A stretch of DNA of 58,248 bases from Acidobacteriaceae bacterium (GTDB lineage Bacteria; Acidobacteriota; Terriglobia; Terriglobales; Acidobacteriaceae). Of the stretch, positions 30,026 through 38,888 are shown in pieces. The stretch is taken from NCBI GenBank assembly GCA_025361625.1, contig JANYKL010000035.1, positions 1-58,248 on the forward strand. Reading direction: 5' to 3'. Position 1 is the stretch's first letter, and each line of letters opens with the position of its first letter. A program made the position numbers and the translations under genes. Below the pieces are notes generated by a model. That model was not told the DNA's origin. It made no database searches and saw nothing but the letters and a program-made list of their open reading frames with translations.

Positions 30026-31567
30026 CTAGATCTTCGTCTCGTGCTTGTCTTCCGGCGTATTTTGCGGCGCTTCTTCTTCGGTCGCAGCTTCTTCGGACGA
30101 AGCTTGTTCCGTCGCGACCTCGGCGCCCTCTTCTGCTAATTCTGGTTCGGAAGACTCTCCGGCTGTTTCGGCAGACTCTCCCGCTAAGGTGTCAACCTCA
30201 ACCGCACCTTCTGTTGCCAATTCTTCCAAAGCTGCTTCCGGCGCCGCATCTGCGCCTTCTGCCGGGGCGTCAGGCAAAGCTTCGCCTCCATCGAGCCCGG
30301 CAAAGTAATTATTGACCGCAATACTGATTTTTTCCACCGTTTTTGGGCCAATACCTTCAATAGCTTCCAGCTGCTCGGGTGTCATGTCGGCAAGTGATTC
30401 GACCGTATTGACGCCGGCTTCCTTGAGCTTTTCGACCAGACCTTCACCCAAATCGGTGACCAACTCCAGGGGTGTAACGGTCTGCGTGACAAGCGCGGAC
30501 ATCTGCTGTTCGACTTCTTGACGCTTTTCTTCTTCGCTCTTGATGTCGATCTTCCAGCCCAGTAACTTCGCAGCAAGGCGAACGTTCTGACCCTTCTTTC
30601 CGATGGCGAGCGAAAGCTGTGTATCGTCTACTACGACTTCGAGGTGCTTGTCGGTGGCATCGACGATGGTTACGCGGCTCACTTTCGCCGGTTGCAGAGC
30701 TTTCTCGGCGAACGTAACTGCGTCTTCGTGATACTCGATGATGTCAATCTTCTCTCCGCGCAGCTCGCGGATGATCGACTGCACACGCATCCCTTTCATG
30801 CCAACGCAAGCGCCAACTGCGTCGACGTCTTTGTCTTTCGACATGACGGCGATCTTGGTTCGCTCTCCCGCTTCACGCGCAATCGCGCGAATTACGACGG
30901 TTCCGTCGTAAATCTCGGGCACTTCAGTCTGAAAGAGGTGCTGCACGAGCTCCGGTGCCGAACGGGATGCCACGACGCCTGGACCCTTCACCGCTCTTTC
31001 GACCCGCGCGATCACAACTCGAATGCGCTCGCCCACCGCGAACGATTCAAGGCGTGACTGCTCTTTGCGACCCATGCGGGCTTCGGCCTTGCCGATGTCG
31101 AGTATGACGTCCGGGCCTTCTAGCCGTTTAACCGTCGCATTGACGATCTCGTTCACATGCCCGATGTACTCGTTGTAAACCGTATCGCGCTCGGCCTCGC
31201 GCACCTTTTGGAAGATGACCTGTTTGGCTAACTGCGCCGCGATCCGCCCGAGGATCCCCTCGGTCACTTTCGGGATGAGGATCTCGCCGCCCGCTTCAGC
31301 GCTTGGGTCAAGCTTTCGCGCCTCCTCGACGGTCACTTGAAGATTGGGATCTTCGACCTGCTCCGGGCCTTCGACGATCGACTTCACCGCATAGGCATTA
31401 ATCTTCCCGCTCTCCTTATCAAGGACGGCGCGCAGGTTCTCTTGCGTCTTGTAATACTTGCGGGTTGCGACAACGATGGCATCCTCAACCGCTGCGACTA
31501 CTATCTGCGGATCAATGCCCTTCTCGCGGCTGACCCCTTCGATGATGTTATAAAGCTCACTTGCCAT
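30026..31567 (-). CDS. nusA: Transcription termination/antitermination factor NusA
   Basis: This 513-residue protein has the NusA N-terminal domain, S1 (about 135-200), two KH domains (CVGMKGMRVQSIIRELRGEKIDI and LSLAIGKKGQNVRLAAKLLGWKIDI) and a helix-hairpin-helix pair (EQLEAIEGIGPKTVEKI). It ends in a very acidic Glu/Ala-rich tail of about 85 residues from about 430. It binds RNA polymerase and nascent RNA. The ATG is preceded by a GGAATTC segment with only a partial Shine-Dalgarno sequence. It lies between rimP and infB, the canonical order. Confidence 0.98.
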   Translation of the reverse strand: MASELYNIIEGVSREKGIDPQIVVAAVEDAIVVATRKYYKTQENLRAVLDKESGKINAYAVKSIVEGPEQVEDPNLQVTVEEARKLDPSAEAGGEILIPKVTEGILGRIAAQLAKQVIFQKVREAERDTVYNEYIGHVNEIVNATVKRLEGPDVILDIGKAEARMGRKEQSRLESFAVGERIRVVIARVERAVKGPGVVASRSAPELVQHLFQTEVPEIYDGTVVIRAIAREAGERTKIAVMSKDKDVDAVGACVGMKGMRVQSIIRELRGEKIDIIEYHEDAVTFAEKALQPAKVSRVTIVDATDKHLEVVVDDTQLSLAIGKKGQNVRLAAKLLGWKIDIKSEEEKRQEVEQQMSALVTQTVTPLELVTDLGEGLVEKLKEAGVNTVESLADMTPEQLEAIEGIGPKTVEKISIAVNNYFAGLDGGEALPDAPAEGADAAPEAALEELATEGAVEVDTLAGESAETAGESSEPELAEEGAEVATEQASSEEAATEEEAPQNTPEDKHETKI

Positions 31568-31596
31568 ATGAATTCCAAATGCCGATGCCGCAAAAC

Positions 31597-32127
31597 TTAA
31601 ATTTCAGGAACCAGGTTTGCCTTCTCTACGTTTCTAAACTCAATTTCGATCTTCGAAGTGTCGCCCTCTTTGGGGCGCATCTTCTTTTTATTCTTACGCG
31701 CGGCGCTAAGATCTAAAACCAGCTTGCCGTTCTCGAAGCTTTCCAGCTTCCCTTCAAAATGGCGGTTGTCATTCACCGGCTCCCGCGTCATCAATTTGAC
31801 GCGCTGACCGCGATAGCGTTTGAAATCAGCCGCCTTGGTCAACTTCCGATCGAGGCCAGGAGACGACACCTCGAGCAGATACGATCCACTCGATGAGGCC
31901 TCTTCAACGTCGACGATGGTGCCGAATTCCCGGCTGAAATTTGCACAATCTTCGTGGGTCACTCCATCCGGCCGATCTGTCGCCGGAGCTGCGCCCGGTC
32001 GGTCAATAAAGACGCGTAGCGTGCGCTGCGGTCCGGTGCCGGAGACTTCCACTTCGACTACTTCCAGCCCACTTGAGCCCGCCACCCGCTCCGCGATCTG
32101 CCGGACCTTATCCAGATCAAATGCCAT
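31597..32127 (-). CDS. rimP: Ribosome maturation factor RimP
   Basis: This 176-residue protein is the first gene of the rimP-nusA-infB operon. The RimP fold is clear in GLEVVEVEVSGTGPQRTLRVFIDRPG, EDCANFSREFGTIVD and SYLLEVSSPGLDRKLTKAADFKRYRGQRVK, with the C-terminal SH3-like barrel after it. An insertion of about a dozen residues (after RPG) precedes the GVTHEDCANFSRE segment. It acts in 30S subunit maturation. A hairpin with T-run in its leader (32189-32210) could control the operon. Confidence 0.96.
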   Translation of the reverse strand: MAFDLDKVRQIAERVAGSSGLEVVEVEVSGTGPQRTLRVFIDRPGAAPATDRPDGVTHEDCANFSREFGTIVDVEEASSSGSYLLEVSSPGLDRKLTKAADFKRYRGQRVKLMTREPVNDNRHFEGKLESFENGKLVLDLSAARKNKKKMRPKEGDTSKIEIEFRNVEKANLVPEI

Positions 32128-32465
32128 GTTTTCAGCGATTTACGCCAGGGAAACACTGCGTCGATTCAGAAAGCGTTTAGCCCCAACGAAAAAGTGGGCT
32201 TGCGCCCACTGGTGTGCTTCGACAATCTTGAAACTTACGACACAACAGTATTCAGATATAAATATACGCCCCCGATTTGGAAAACACAAACCAGGTAAGG
32301 GCCGTCGCTCCGCCTGGCGCATTCGGTGAGTCAGTGTGGAGGAGGGCGGGGCCGCCTGAGCGACGGCGGGGGCCGCCCTCCCCAACCAGCTTGGCTCGAC
32401 GGGTCCCAGTACGACACGCCCCGGAAGTAACCTTGCCCTAGATGGTTCACCTTGCCAAACTTGTG
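32128..32465. other. Divergent leader region of rimP and the 32466 gene
   Basis: These 338 bases hold the rimP leader with its terminator-like hairpin (32189-32210). An AT-rich stretch near 32250-32275 (ATTCAGATATAAATATAC) is a plausible minus-strand promoter zone, and a GC-rich run lies before the divergent gene. No ORF with coding character was found in it. Confidence 0.4.
32189..32210 (-). terminator. Terminator-like hairpin in the rimP-nusA-infB leader
   Basis: Read on the minus strand, AGTGGGC-GCAA-GCCCACT forms a 7-bp stem with a GNRA (GCAA) tetraloop and is followed at once by TTTTT (32189-32193). It lies about 62 bases before the rimP ATG, and no minus-strand gene lies upstream of it, so it is not the end of another operon. 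It is best read as an attenuator in this leader, where NusA control of its own operon is known in other bacteria. The site itself is seen; the regulatory role is inferred. Confidence 0.6.
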
Positions 32466-32960
32466 ATGATGCAGACCTCTAAAACCCATCTCGCGATCGC
32501 CCTCGGCACGGCAGCCTTGCTGGTGGTTCTGTTTTTTGGTTACCTTTATTGGCTGAGCACGCAGCCTCCGGTATTGTCTCGATCGGAGGAACGCGATCCG
32601 TTGACCAAGATGCCAATTAGCATCACCATGAACCCCTTCCGCGATCGGACGATTGAGAGAACTGCGAGCAGCTTTATCGCGGAGATGCGCGACGGTAACT
32701 GTCGCAGACTTCTGGTGCAATGGGAGAAGGATTATCGCAAGAAGCGCGCCGACTTCGTTTGCAACTCCGAAGCGCAGCATCCGCTGCTCTCATGGAAGCT
32801 GGTGGAATGGGAAGACGCTCCGCCGCTTGTGATTTTGTATTACAAAGGCGAGCGCTACAATATAGCCAGCCGCGAGTCAACCTATAAAGATCTGTTTTCG
32901 GTGACCGAAGAAAAGAAAGATTCCGGGTGGATGGTCACGAAGTACGATTCGTTCTACTGA
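32466..32960 (+). CDS. Single-pass membrane protein, unknown function
   Basis: This 164-residue protein has an N-terminal membrane helix (about 8-30; LAIALGTAALLVVLFFGYLYW) and a soluble, mixed alpha/beta domain of about 130 residues with one CNSEA segment. It has no recognised family. ATG 32466 or 32469 is the start; the upstream extension to 32442 is not membrane-like. It is divergent from the rimP operon. Confidence 0.55.
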   Translation: MMQTSKTHLAIALGTAALLVVLFFGYLYWLSTQPPVLSRSEERDPLTKMPISITMNPFRDRTIERTASSFIAEMRDGNCRRLLVQWEKDYRKKRADFVCNSEAQHPLLSWKLVEWEDAPPLVILYYKGERYNIASRESTYKDLFSVTEEKKDSGWMVTKYDSFY

Positions 32961-33122
32961 CTTTCAAACACAATCGGTTAACGTTGAACCTGGTCTACCC
33001 GTGCTGTGCTCCGCAGAACGAAAATCGAGCTGTCCGAAAAAGTGAGCCAGGGAATCGCTGAGCTGAAATTAGCTCGCGTTCTTTGCGTATTCTTTGCCGA
33101 TTGCTTACCGGCTCTTCGACGC

Positions 33123-33386
33123 CTATTTTGCAGCTTTCGTCGCCGACGGGCGCTCGGCTTGAGGACTGCTCGGAGCCGCTTTCTTCGAATGCTGCGCCGA
33201 AGTCTGGGTCGAAGTAGGAGTTAATCTTTGCAGTGCCTTCGCGGCAGTGCTTATTTTCACCGTGTCCGCTGCAGGAGTTCTCGGCTTTGAGGGGGCCTGA
33301 GTCTGTTGTACTTTGGCAGAGGATGCGGAAAGCGACGCCGGTTTGGCGGATTGTGGGTTCGTGTTATCGATGGCCGAGACAGGCAT
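33123..33386 (-). CDS. Small Pro/Ser/Ala-rich protein of unknown function
   Basis: This 87-residue low-complexity protein has one ordered-looking segment, DTVKISTAAKALQRL (about 39-54). The 'D-x-V-x-I-S-x-A-A-x-A-L' motif is often seen in short acidobacterial proteins of unknown role. ATG 33386 has GGAGGG seven bases upstream, so it is expressed from its own ribosome-binding site; the frame is open to 33401. It contains no membrane or signal segment. Confidence 0.55.
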   Translation of the reverse strand: MPVSAIDNTNPQSAKPASLSASSAKVQQTQAPSKPRTPAADTVKISTAAKALQRLTPTSTQTSAQHSKKAAPSSPQAERPSATKAAK

Positions 33387-33494
33387 AGTTATTCCCTCCA
33401 AAATGGATGAATCGGCATATAAGAAAAAGACTTTAGCAGCTCTCTAAAACCTGGCTTAAACAAGGAACAGTAACTTCGATTTGATTACCTACTG

Positions 33495-33779
33495 ATGCCC
33501 CAGAGATTCACCTTCCCACAACCTACACAACTGCCACTCACACTTGGGATGCGCAAAATGTATCTGCTGTGGAAATCGAATACCGCCAATTCCATTACCG
33601 TGCCTCTTGGCTTGCAAAAATGGCAGTTCAATGGAACGACAACTCAAGCCGGTGGAAAATGGGGAACTCCAACCGGAAGCGGTGGTCCCACGAACGGCTT
33701 TGTGGTCAGCGCTGGCGGGCAGGCAAATAAGGGTTATCCTCTATGGACCAATGTGGCAGCCCAGAACGGATTCAAATGA
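33495..33779 (+). CDS. Unrecognised small ORF, possibly a gene fragment
   Basis: This 94-residue frame ends LWTNVAAQNGFK and has Gly/Thr/Asn-rich beta-like sequence in the second half (VPLGLQKWQFNGTTTQAGG). The N-terminal part is not convincing. It may be the end of a decayed larger gene, and it lies 19 bases before a gene with a good ribosome-binding site. Weak call. Confidence 0.3.
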   Translation: MPQRFTFPQPTQLPLTLGMRKMYLLWKSNTANSITVPLGLQKWQFNGTTTQAGGKWGTPTGSGGPTNGFVVSAGGQANKGYPLWTNVAAQNGFK

Positions 33780-33798
33780 TAAAGACGAAAGGAGTACT

Positions 33799-34744
33799 AT
33801 GCGAATCTCGTTTCTGCTGCTATTGCTTGCTGGGATTCCTGTGCTGACGTCGCGTTCGGCGTCTCAAAATCAGCAGGCTCCATTTTCTATCGCGATCAGT
33901 ACCGATACCCCGGTCATCAAAGCGGGCTCCGACGTTTGGATCAAAATTCAGAAAACGAATCTTTCCCCTCACGACATCGACTGCACTGCAGCTCCCAGCA
34001 ATGCGACCGCAGTGGACAGGAAATATCAGTATGAGGTTCGCGACAGTAACCGTATTCCGCTAGCCAAAATCTCAAAAACTCATCCGGAGCTCGAGTCAGG
34101 AAGCATTTGGCCCTGCACCCTTAAGCCCGGTCAAAGCACTCCACCTAACGACAATAGGATTAGTGGGCTCTATGATCTAAGTCATCCAGGAAAATTTGAG
34201 ATACAGATATCGCAAGATGTCTCGAACAATCCCAAGGCTGGGGTCGTCAAATCAAACACGATCATTCTGACCGTGACCAACAACACCGCCGCAGTTAAGA
34301 ACGCTACCCCTCCGTTTAAGCTCACTATTGACCCTTACTCGCTCGGCAAAGTTGGAACAGAAAGCGGACCCTTCGTTGTAGACGCTGGAGCAGAGGTCGG
34401 CATCGATATCGTGAAGACGAATACGTCAGACGTCGTACAGGATTGCGCACCAGTTCACGACGACGTGAGCGGCTTGGATGAGAAGTATCAATATGATGTT
34501 CGCGATTCTAGCGGCAATCCTGTAACGAAACATACCGATCTGCATACCCTTCACGATGTCGAATGCAGCTGCGGTTAGTTGTAGCTTGGATCCCGGCATG
34601 AGCCAGGCGAGTGTTGCCACTATTACAAAGCTCTATGACATGAGCCGGCCGGGCATCTACACCGTTCAGGTCTCGCAGCCGGCATCCGGCAGCGCTGCCG
34701 AGGGTCTTGTCAAATCAAAAGCCGTCAAGATAAAGGTACAGTAA
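33799..34744 (+). pseudogene. Secreted protein with two related immunoglobulin-like domains, frameshifted
   Basis: From ATG 33799 (preceded by GGAG) a signal peptide (MRISFLLLLLAGIPVLTSRS) leads into two similar domains of about 130 residues. Each has a 'V-x-A-G-x-x-V', 'KYQY-E/D-VRDS' and 'LYD-L/M-S-H/R-PG-x-F/Y' pattern. The first domain is whole. The second breaks near 34540-34560: its frame stops at TAG 34576-34578, while the matching continuation (SNAAAVSCSLDPG...KLYDMSRPGIYTVQVSQP) runs on to 34744 in the +1 frame. The continuation lines up with GSIWPCTLKPG...GLYDLSHPGKFEIQIS of domain one, which marks a frameshift rather than two genes. It may be real decay or a sequence error. Family unknown. 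Confidence 0.7.
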
Positions 34745-35046
34745 AGCGCCAATCATCACGCTGATTTGCGAGGGGATGTGGCCTAGGCGACGGTTCGAAA
34801 GTCAAGTTCAGACATCGCGAAGCCTAATGTCCCGACTCTGTTCTCAGCTTTCGGAGACGGCCCCGACGTGGGGTAACTGGTCGCGCCGTGGGCGAGTCAG
34901 AGATTGTCGAGCCTGCGCTAGCTTTTAGCCGCGGAGGTAACCGCACTAAGCGGATAGCGGAAGCCGGATTGTCAACGGCTCTTTTGCAGCTATCTTGGAC
35001 GCCCCCCAAAGAATTTGTACCGGTTGGAACATTGGTCTGCCGGGTC
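34745..35046. other. Intergenic region between the frameshifted gene and moaA
   Basis: These 302 bases lie between two convergent genes. A minus-strand ORF at 34824-35135 overlaps the end of moaA and has no coding character, so I see no gene, repeat or clear terminator in it. Confidence 0.4.
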
Positions 35047-36036
35047 TCAGCCGCCGATGTGAACCATGGTGCGCGATGCGGGAATGAAGCCTGGTTCACC
35101 AATGTGGTGGCGCTCTTCTTTTTTCTGGACGACATTCAAAATAAATTCTTCGAGTTTCTGGTCATTTGCTCCGCGGCGCATTAGTTCGTGCAAATCGTGG
35201 TCCCACACCGAGAAAAGACATGTACGCAGCTTGCCATCGGAAGTAATTCGTATGCGGCTGCAATGTCCGCAGAAGGGGTGGGAGACTGGAGCGATGATGC
35301 CAATTTCGCCGACGCCATCTGCAAAGCGATAGCGGCGCGCTGTCTCACTGCGCTCGTGCGGGATCTCTTCGAGCGGCATAAATTCAGCCATACGCAATAA
35401 AATTTCATCGAGCGTGACGACGATCTCAGGAGTCCACACGCGATCCTCTTCAAGCGGCATGAACTCGATAAAGCGCACTACCACATTTTCTTCGCGCGAG
35501 AATTTGCCGAAGTTAACAATCTGATCTTCATTAAAGCCGCGCAGCAGTACGCAATTAATTTTGACCGGATCAAGTCCAGCCTTGCTCGAAGCACGCACGC
35601 CAGCGAGCACGCTCTCGTATCCGTTCGGCACGCGCGTGATGCGCGCAAAGCGCTCGGCGTCGACTGCGTCCATACTGATAGTGACACGATCGAGACCGGC
35701 ATCTTTTAATGGCTGAGCGATTTCAGCGAGTAAGTGGCCGTTCGTGGTCAGTGCAATCTCTGGCTTCTGCCCCCCAAGCGTGCGAAGCTTCGAGAGATCG
35801 CGTATGAACTCGATGATGCCTTTGCGCAAAAGCGGCTCCCCGCCGGTAAGTCGAAGTTTGGTGATGCCAAGACCTACCAGGATACGAGCCATGCGCAAGT
35901 AATCTTTGAAAGGAAGCTCCGCGTAGGCCGCGCCACTGTTGCCGGTGCGACAGTAAACGCACTTGTAATTACAGCGGTCGGTGATCGAAATCCGCAGATC
36001 GTGGATGGAGCGCCCGAAATTGTCGGTCAGTGCCAT
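35047..36036 (-). CDS. moaA: GTP 3',8-cyclase (molybdenum cofactor biosynthesis)
   Basis: This 329-residue radical-SAM enzyme has the 4Fe-4S motif CNYKCVYC (Cys22, 26, 29), and GGEPLLRKG follows. The C-terminal second cluster has its ligands in HPFCGHCSRIRITSDGKLRTC. The protein ends in GG, as MoaA requires for activity. It makes the first intermediate of molybdopterin from GTP. The MsrP gene in this window is a likely user of the cofactor. ATG 36036 is used; no operon partner is adjacent. Confidence 0.97.
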   Translation of the reverse strand: MALTDNFGRSIHDLRISITDRCNYKCVYCRTGNSGAAYAELPFKDYLRMARILVGLGITKLRLTGGEPLLRKGIIEFIRDLSKLRTLGGQKPEIALTTNGHLLAEIAQPLKDAGLDRVTISMDAVDAERFARITRVPNGYESVLAGVRASSKAGLDPVKINCVLLRGFNEDQIVNFGKFSREENVVVRFIEFMPLEEDRVWTPEIVVTLDEILLRMAEFMPLEEIPHERSETARRYRFADGVGEIGIIAPVSHPFCGHCSRIRITSDGKLRTCLFSVWDHDLHELMRRGANDQKLEEFILNVVQKKEERHHIGEPGFIPASRTMVHIGG

Positions 36037-36291
36037 GGTGTTCTCAGGTTAATGCGGAGAGCAAAACACAGGCAGGAATAATCCGGCGAGCGTTTCCTTT
36101 CCAACTCGGGAGGCGCGAACGTTTCCATTCGCACCCTCGGATTACGCTGATCTTCCGCGAAACCCTCGTCCTCGGCGCCATTACAATCACTAGGCAAACG
36201 AGGATCGGAAACTCGGTATCATTATAGATGCCAGCTTCAGCGTATGCGACCCCAAACATCTGACGACATCGCCCCCTGTTAAACTTTGCGC

Positions 36292-37314
36292 ATGAAGGCT
36301 CTAGTGATCACGCGCCTCGGCGGGCCCGAAGTTCTGGAAATACAACAGGTGCCCGAGCCGCAACCAAATTCCGGACAAACCGCGGTAAACGTGGAAGCCG
36401 GGGGACTCAACTTCGCAGATTTGATGACTACACAGGGCGGCTATGCCGGAACTCCAAATCCACCGCTGACTGCCGGACGTGAGTTCGCGGGGCGCGAAGC
36501 GGTTGACAATGGAGGCAGCGGGCGCCGGGTTATGGGATACACGCAGTGGGCGGCGTTCGCCGAAAAAACCGTTGCCAACCGCAACCTGCTCTGGCCCATT
36601 CCCGATACCTGGAGCGCGGAACAGGGAGCAGCCTTCCCGGTAAATTTCTTCACTGCATGCTTCGCCTATTGGAAGGCGGGTTTGCTGAACCTAAATTCCG
36701 ATCAGCATCGGGAGCTGCCCGAAGCAAAAGCCCGTCCACGAGTTCTCATTCACGCCGTCGCTGGAGGTGTGGGTACTGCCGCAGTTCAGATCGGAAAAAT
36801 CCTTGGCATTGAAATGTATGGAACATCTTCTTCTGAAGAAAAGCTAGCCAAGGTTCGCACGCTTGGCTTGCAACACGGCATCGATTACAAGCGGCGCGAT
36901 TACGTCGATGCGATCAAGGATCTGACCGGGGGCCAAGGGGTTGATGCGGTCTTCGAAATGCTCGGCGGAGAGCACGTCGCCAAGAGCGTAAAGTGCTTGA
37001 ACGATTTCGGGCGCGTGGTGGTCTATGGCGCGGCGACCGGAGAAACTCCAATGCTTGACACTCGCACTCTTTACGCGAAAGGCGCGAGCGTGCACGGTTT
37101 GTGGCTCTCCTACTTGAGCGCGAACCAGAAACTTATGCAGTCTGCGTGGAAGAAGCTATCGGAATGGATCGCTGCGGGTCAGCTACATCCGGTGATAGGC
37201 AAGGTGTTCCCTCTCGAGCAAGCGAAAGAGGCTTACGTGCTGATGAGGGAAGGCAAGAACTACGGCAAGATTGTCTTGAATATTAATTCAGATCCGACTA
37301 ACGCAACTCACTAG
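36292..37314 (+). CDS. Quinone-oxidoreductase-like MDR (zinc-free) reductase
   Basis: This 340-residue medium-chain reductase has the N-terminal MKALVITRLGGPEVLEIQQVP, the AGGLNFADLM segment of quinone oxidoreductases, and a Rossmann motif in HAVAGGVGTAAVQIGKILGIE. Catalytic-zinc cysteines are lacking, as in QOR-type enzymes, which reduce quinones or enones with NADPH. ATG 36292 is preceded by TAAACT at six bases and no Shine-Dalgarno sequence. Confidence 0.9.
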   Translation: MKALVITRLGGPEVLEIQQVPEPQPNSGQTAVNVEAGGLNFADLMTTQGGYAGTPNPPLTAGREFAGREAVDNGGSGRRVMGYTQWAAFAEKTVANRNLLWPIPDTWSAEQGAAFPVNFFTACFAYWKAGLLNLNSDQHRELPEAKARPRVLIHAVAGGVGTAAVQIGKILGIEMYGTSSSEEKLAKVRTLGLQHGIDYKRRDYVDAIKDLTGGQGVDAVFEMLGGEHVAKSVKCLNDFGRVVVYGAATGETPMLDTRTLYAKGASVHGLWLSYLSANQKLMQSAWKKLSEWIAAGQLHPVIGKVFPLEQAKEAYVLMREGKNYGKIVLNINSDPTNATH

Positions 37315-37854
37315 AACCCTGCCGATTTTTTCTGCAACGGTACAGACGCTGTCATCCTGAGGGCAGTAGCGGCGCTGGCGAAGCGGATGTTCAGGCGGGT
37401 TATCGGCCGCGGCGCCGTGATTTCTCCACACGCAGCCGACGAATTAGACATCAACAAAACACCTCATCCCTGTCAATGGTTCACGTACTTTTGCATTGCT
37501 AACTTGACGCATTTCTGAGCGTCAAACTCGCATGCTCGCAACAAGCGCGGTTGACAAGAAAAGTTCGGAACTTACTCAACCGGGGATTCGTATCTTGAAG
37601 CGACCCACATAACTCGGACGAAATACTTTTGGTCCGCTAAGAAAATTGCAGGGTGACAGGACTGGCGCGCGCATGGTTTGGCGGCCCTGGGTGCGCCGGA
37701 TCCGGTAGAAAACACGAGTATGAGCCCGCGTCTTTTACGTCACCCTGACAAGCGCATTGTAAGATCTCGCGACAAAAACGCAAGCCCTTTGTGTGGGCCA
37801 ACCATCACCAGCCGCCCCTTGCCGGCTAGCGCCGGGCAGAAAGCGAAAGAGCTT
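37315..37854. other. Intergenic region with a dyad and a degenerate repeat
   Basis: These 540 bases hold no convincing gene. At 37350-37390 TGTCATCCTGAGG...GGCGAAGCGG looks like a degraded copy of the common TGTCATCCTGAGCGAAGCG extragenic repeat. At 37504-37525 TTGACGC and GCGTCAA form a perfect 7-bp inverted repeat with an 8-base spacer. An open frame from 37678 in front of the next gene lacks coding character and is not included. Confidence 0.4.
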
Positions 37855-38247
37855 ATGAAATTTAATTTGGCGGTAAACACCTGGGCAAAGAGCGTAGTTC
37901 TCGGAGCGGCAGTGCTTCTCGCGTCAAGCGCATTCGCAAGCAATAAGGGCTCGCTAACGATTCGGGAAAAGGTCGATGTTGCGGGTCAGCAACTGTCTCC
38001 TGGCGAATATCAGGTACGTTGGAATGGCTCCGGATCGGACGTCGAAGTGAGCTTCATGCAAGGGAAGAGAGAAGTGCTAAAAACGTCGGGTAGATTAGTT
38101 CCGCTGACTGAGACGGCTGGGTTTGATTCCGCGGTCGTCGATCATGCGAACGGCAAGGCGGCGGTTTCGGAGGTGCGCTTCGCAGGGAAAAAATTTGCTC
38201 TGGCGGTTGGAGCGACAGAGAAGGCGGAAGTTAGCGGGGGGAAATAG
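37855..38247 (+). CDS. Small exported protein, acidobacterial type
   Basis: This 130-residue protein has a signal peptide (about 1-28, ending SSAFA). A compact beta-rich domain (SLTIREKVDVAGQQLSPGEYQVRWNG...) of the kind widely found in acidobacterial secreted proteins follows, with no assigned function. ATG 37855 is chosen because it begins the signal peptide; the frame is open to 37678. A strong terminator follows at 38267. Confidence 0.7.
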   Translation: MKFNLAVNTWAKSVVLGAAVLLASSAFASNKGSLTIREKVDVAGQQLSPGEYQVRWNGSGSDVEVSFMQGKREVLKTSGRLVPLTETAGFDSAVVDHANGKAAVSEVRFAGKKFALAVGATEKAEVSGGK

Positions 38248-38266
38248 TTTTCTTATGCTGTAGAGA

Positions 38267-38297
38267 AAATGGGAGTGCCCAGGCACTCCCATTTTTC
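38267..38297 (+). terminator. Rho-independent terminator (long perfect palindrome)
   Basis: AAAATGGGAGTGCC and GGCACTCCCATTTT are perfect 14-base arms around a two-base loop, with a T-run on the plus strand and an A-run on the other. It lies 20 bases past the stop of the small exported protein and could also work in the opposite direction. Confidence 0.9.
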
Positions 38298-38415
38298 GAA
38301 GTAGGGTCGCAAAGCGCTGGGGTATCACCGTCCTATCTGCGATAGCGATTGCGTTGTTACTAAGAGTGGTCTATAGTTCCCTCCGTTCGGGCGAAGAACT
38401 GAATTAGGAGGTCGA

Positions 38416-38886
38416 ATGAAAAAAGTGATTGGTCTAGTATTGGCTTGTGTTTTTGCGTTTGATTTTGTGGCGGTTGCCGGCCTTGGTAGCGACAAAACCG
38501 CTTACATCGGGGGGACCGAGAATCAGATAAAAGATGGAACGGAGGGCCGCTCATCCGCAAGAGACGACAAACAGTTCGTTTTTGACTACAAAGGTGGGCA
38601 CCTAGAAATGCCGTACGATCAAATAGACGACTTAGAGTACGGACAAAAGGCAGGTCGCAGACTGGGACTCGCCCTGACTATAAGCCCTTGGCTGCTTCTC
38701 TCACACAAACGGAAGCATTTCTTGACGGTTGGTTGGAAAGACGCACAGGACAAGCAACATGCAGCCGTGCTCGAACTTGGAAAAAGTATTGTGCGCACGA
38801 CGATCACCACACTTGAAGCAAGAACGGGAAAGAAGGTCGACTTTCAGGATGACGAGGCTCGTAAAAGCGGTATGGGCGGAATATAG
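38416..38886 (+). CDS. Exported protein, unknown function
   Basis: This 156-residue protein has a signal peptide (about 1-22, ending AVAG). A small domain follows with FDYKGGHLEMPYDQIDDLEYGQKAGRR and KHFLTVGWKDAQ, perhaps a PH-like fold. A strong AGGAGG lies 5 bases before ATG 38416. It is separated from the next gene by two bases, so the two form an operon. I recognise no named family. Confidence 0.6.
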   Translation: MKKVIGLVLACVFAFDFVAVAGLGSDKTAYIGGTENQIKDGTEGRSSARDDKQFVFDYKGGHLEMPYDQIDDLEYGQKAGRRLGLALTISPWLLLSHKRKHFLTVGWKDAQDKQHAAVLELGKSIVRTTITTLEARTGKKVDFQDDEARKSGMGGI

Positions 38887-38888
38887 AA

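Noticed and set aside
32189-32210. Terminator of an upstream minus-strand operon
   Set aside because: The next gene to the right (32466) is on the plus strand, so there is no upstream minus-strand gene for it to end.
34824-35135. 103-residue minus-strand ORF
   Set aside because: It overlaps the end of moaA in another frame and has no recognisable coding pattern.
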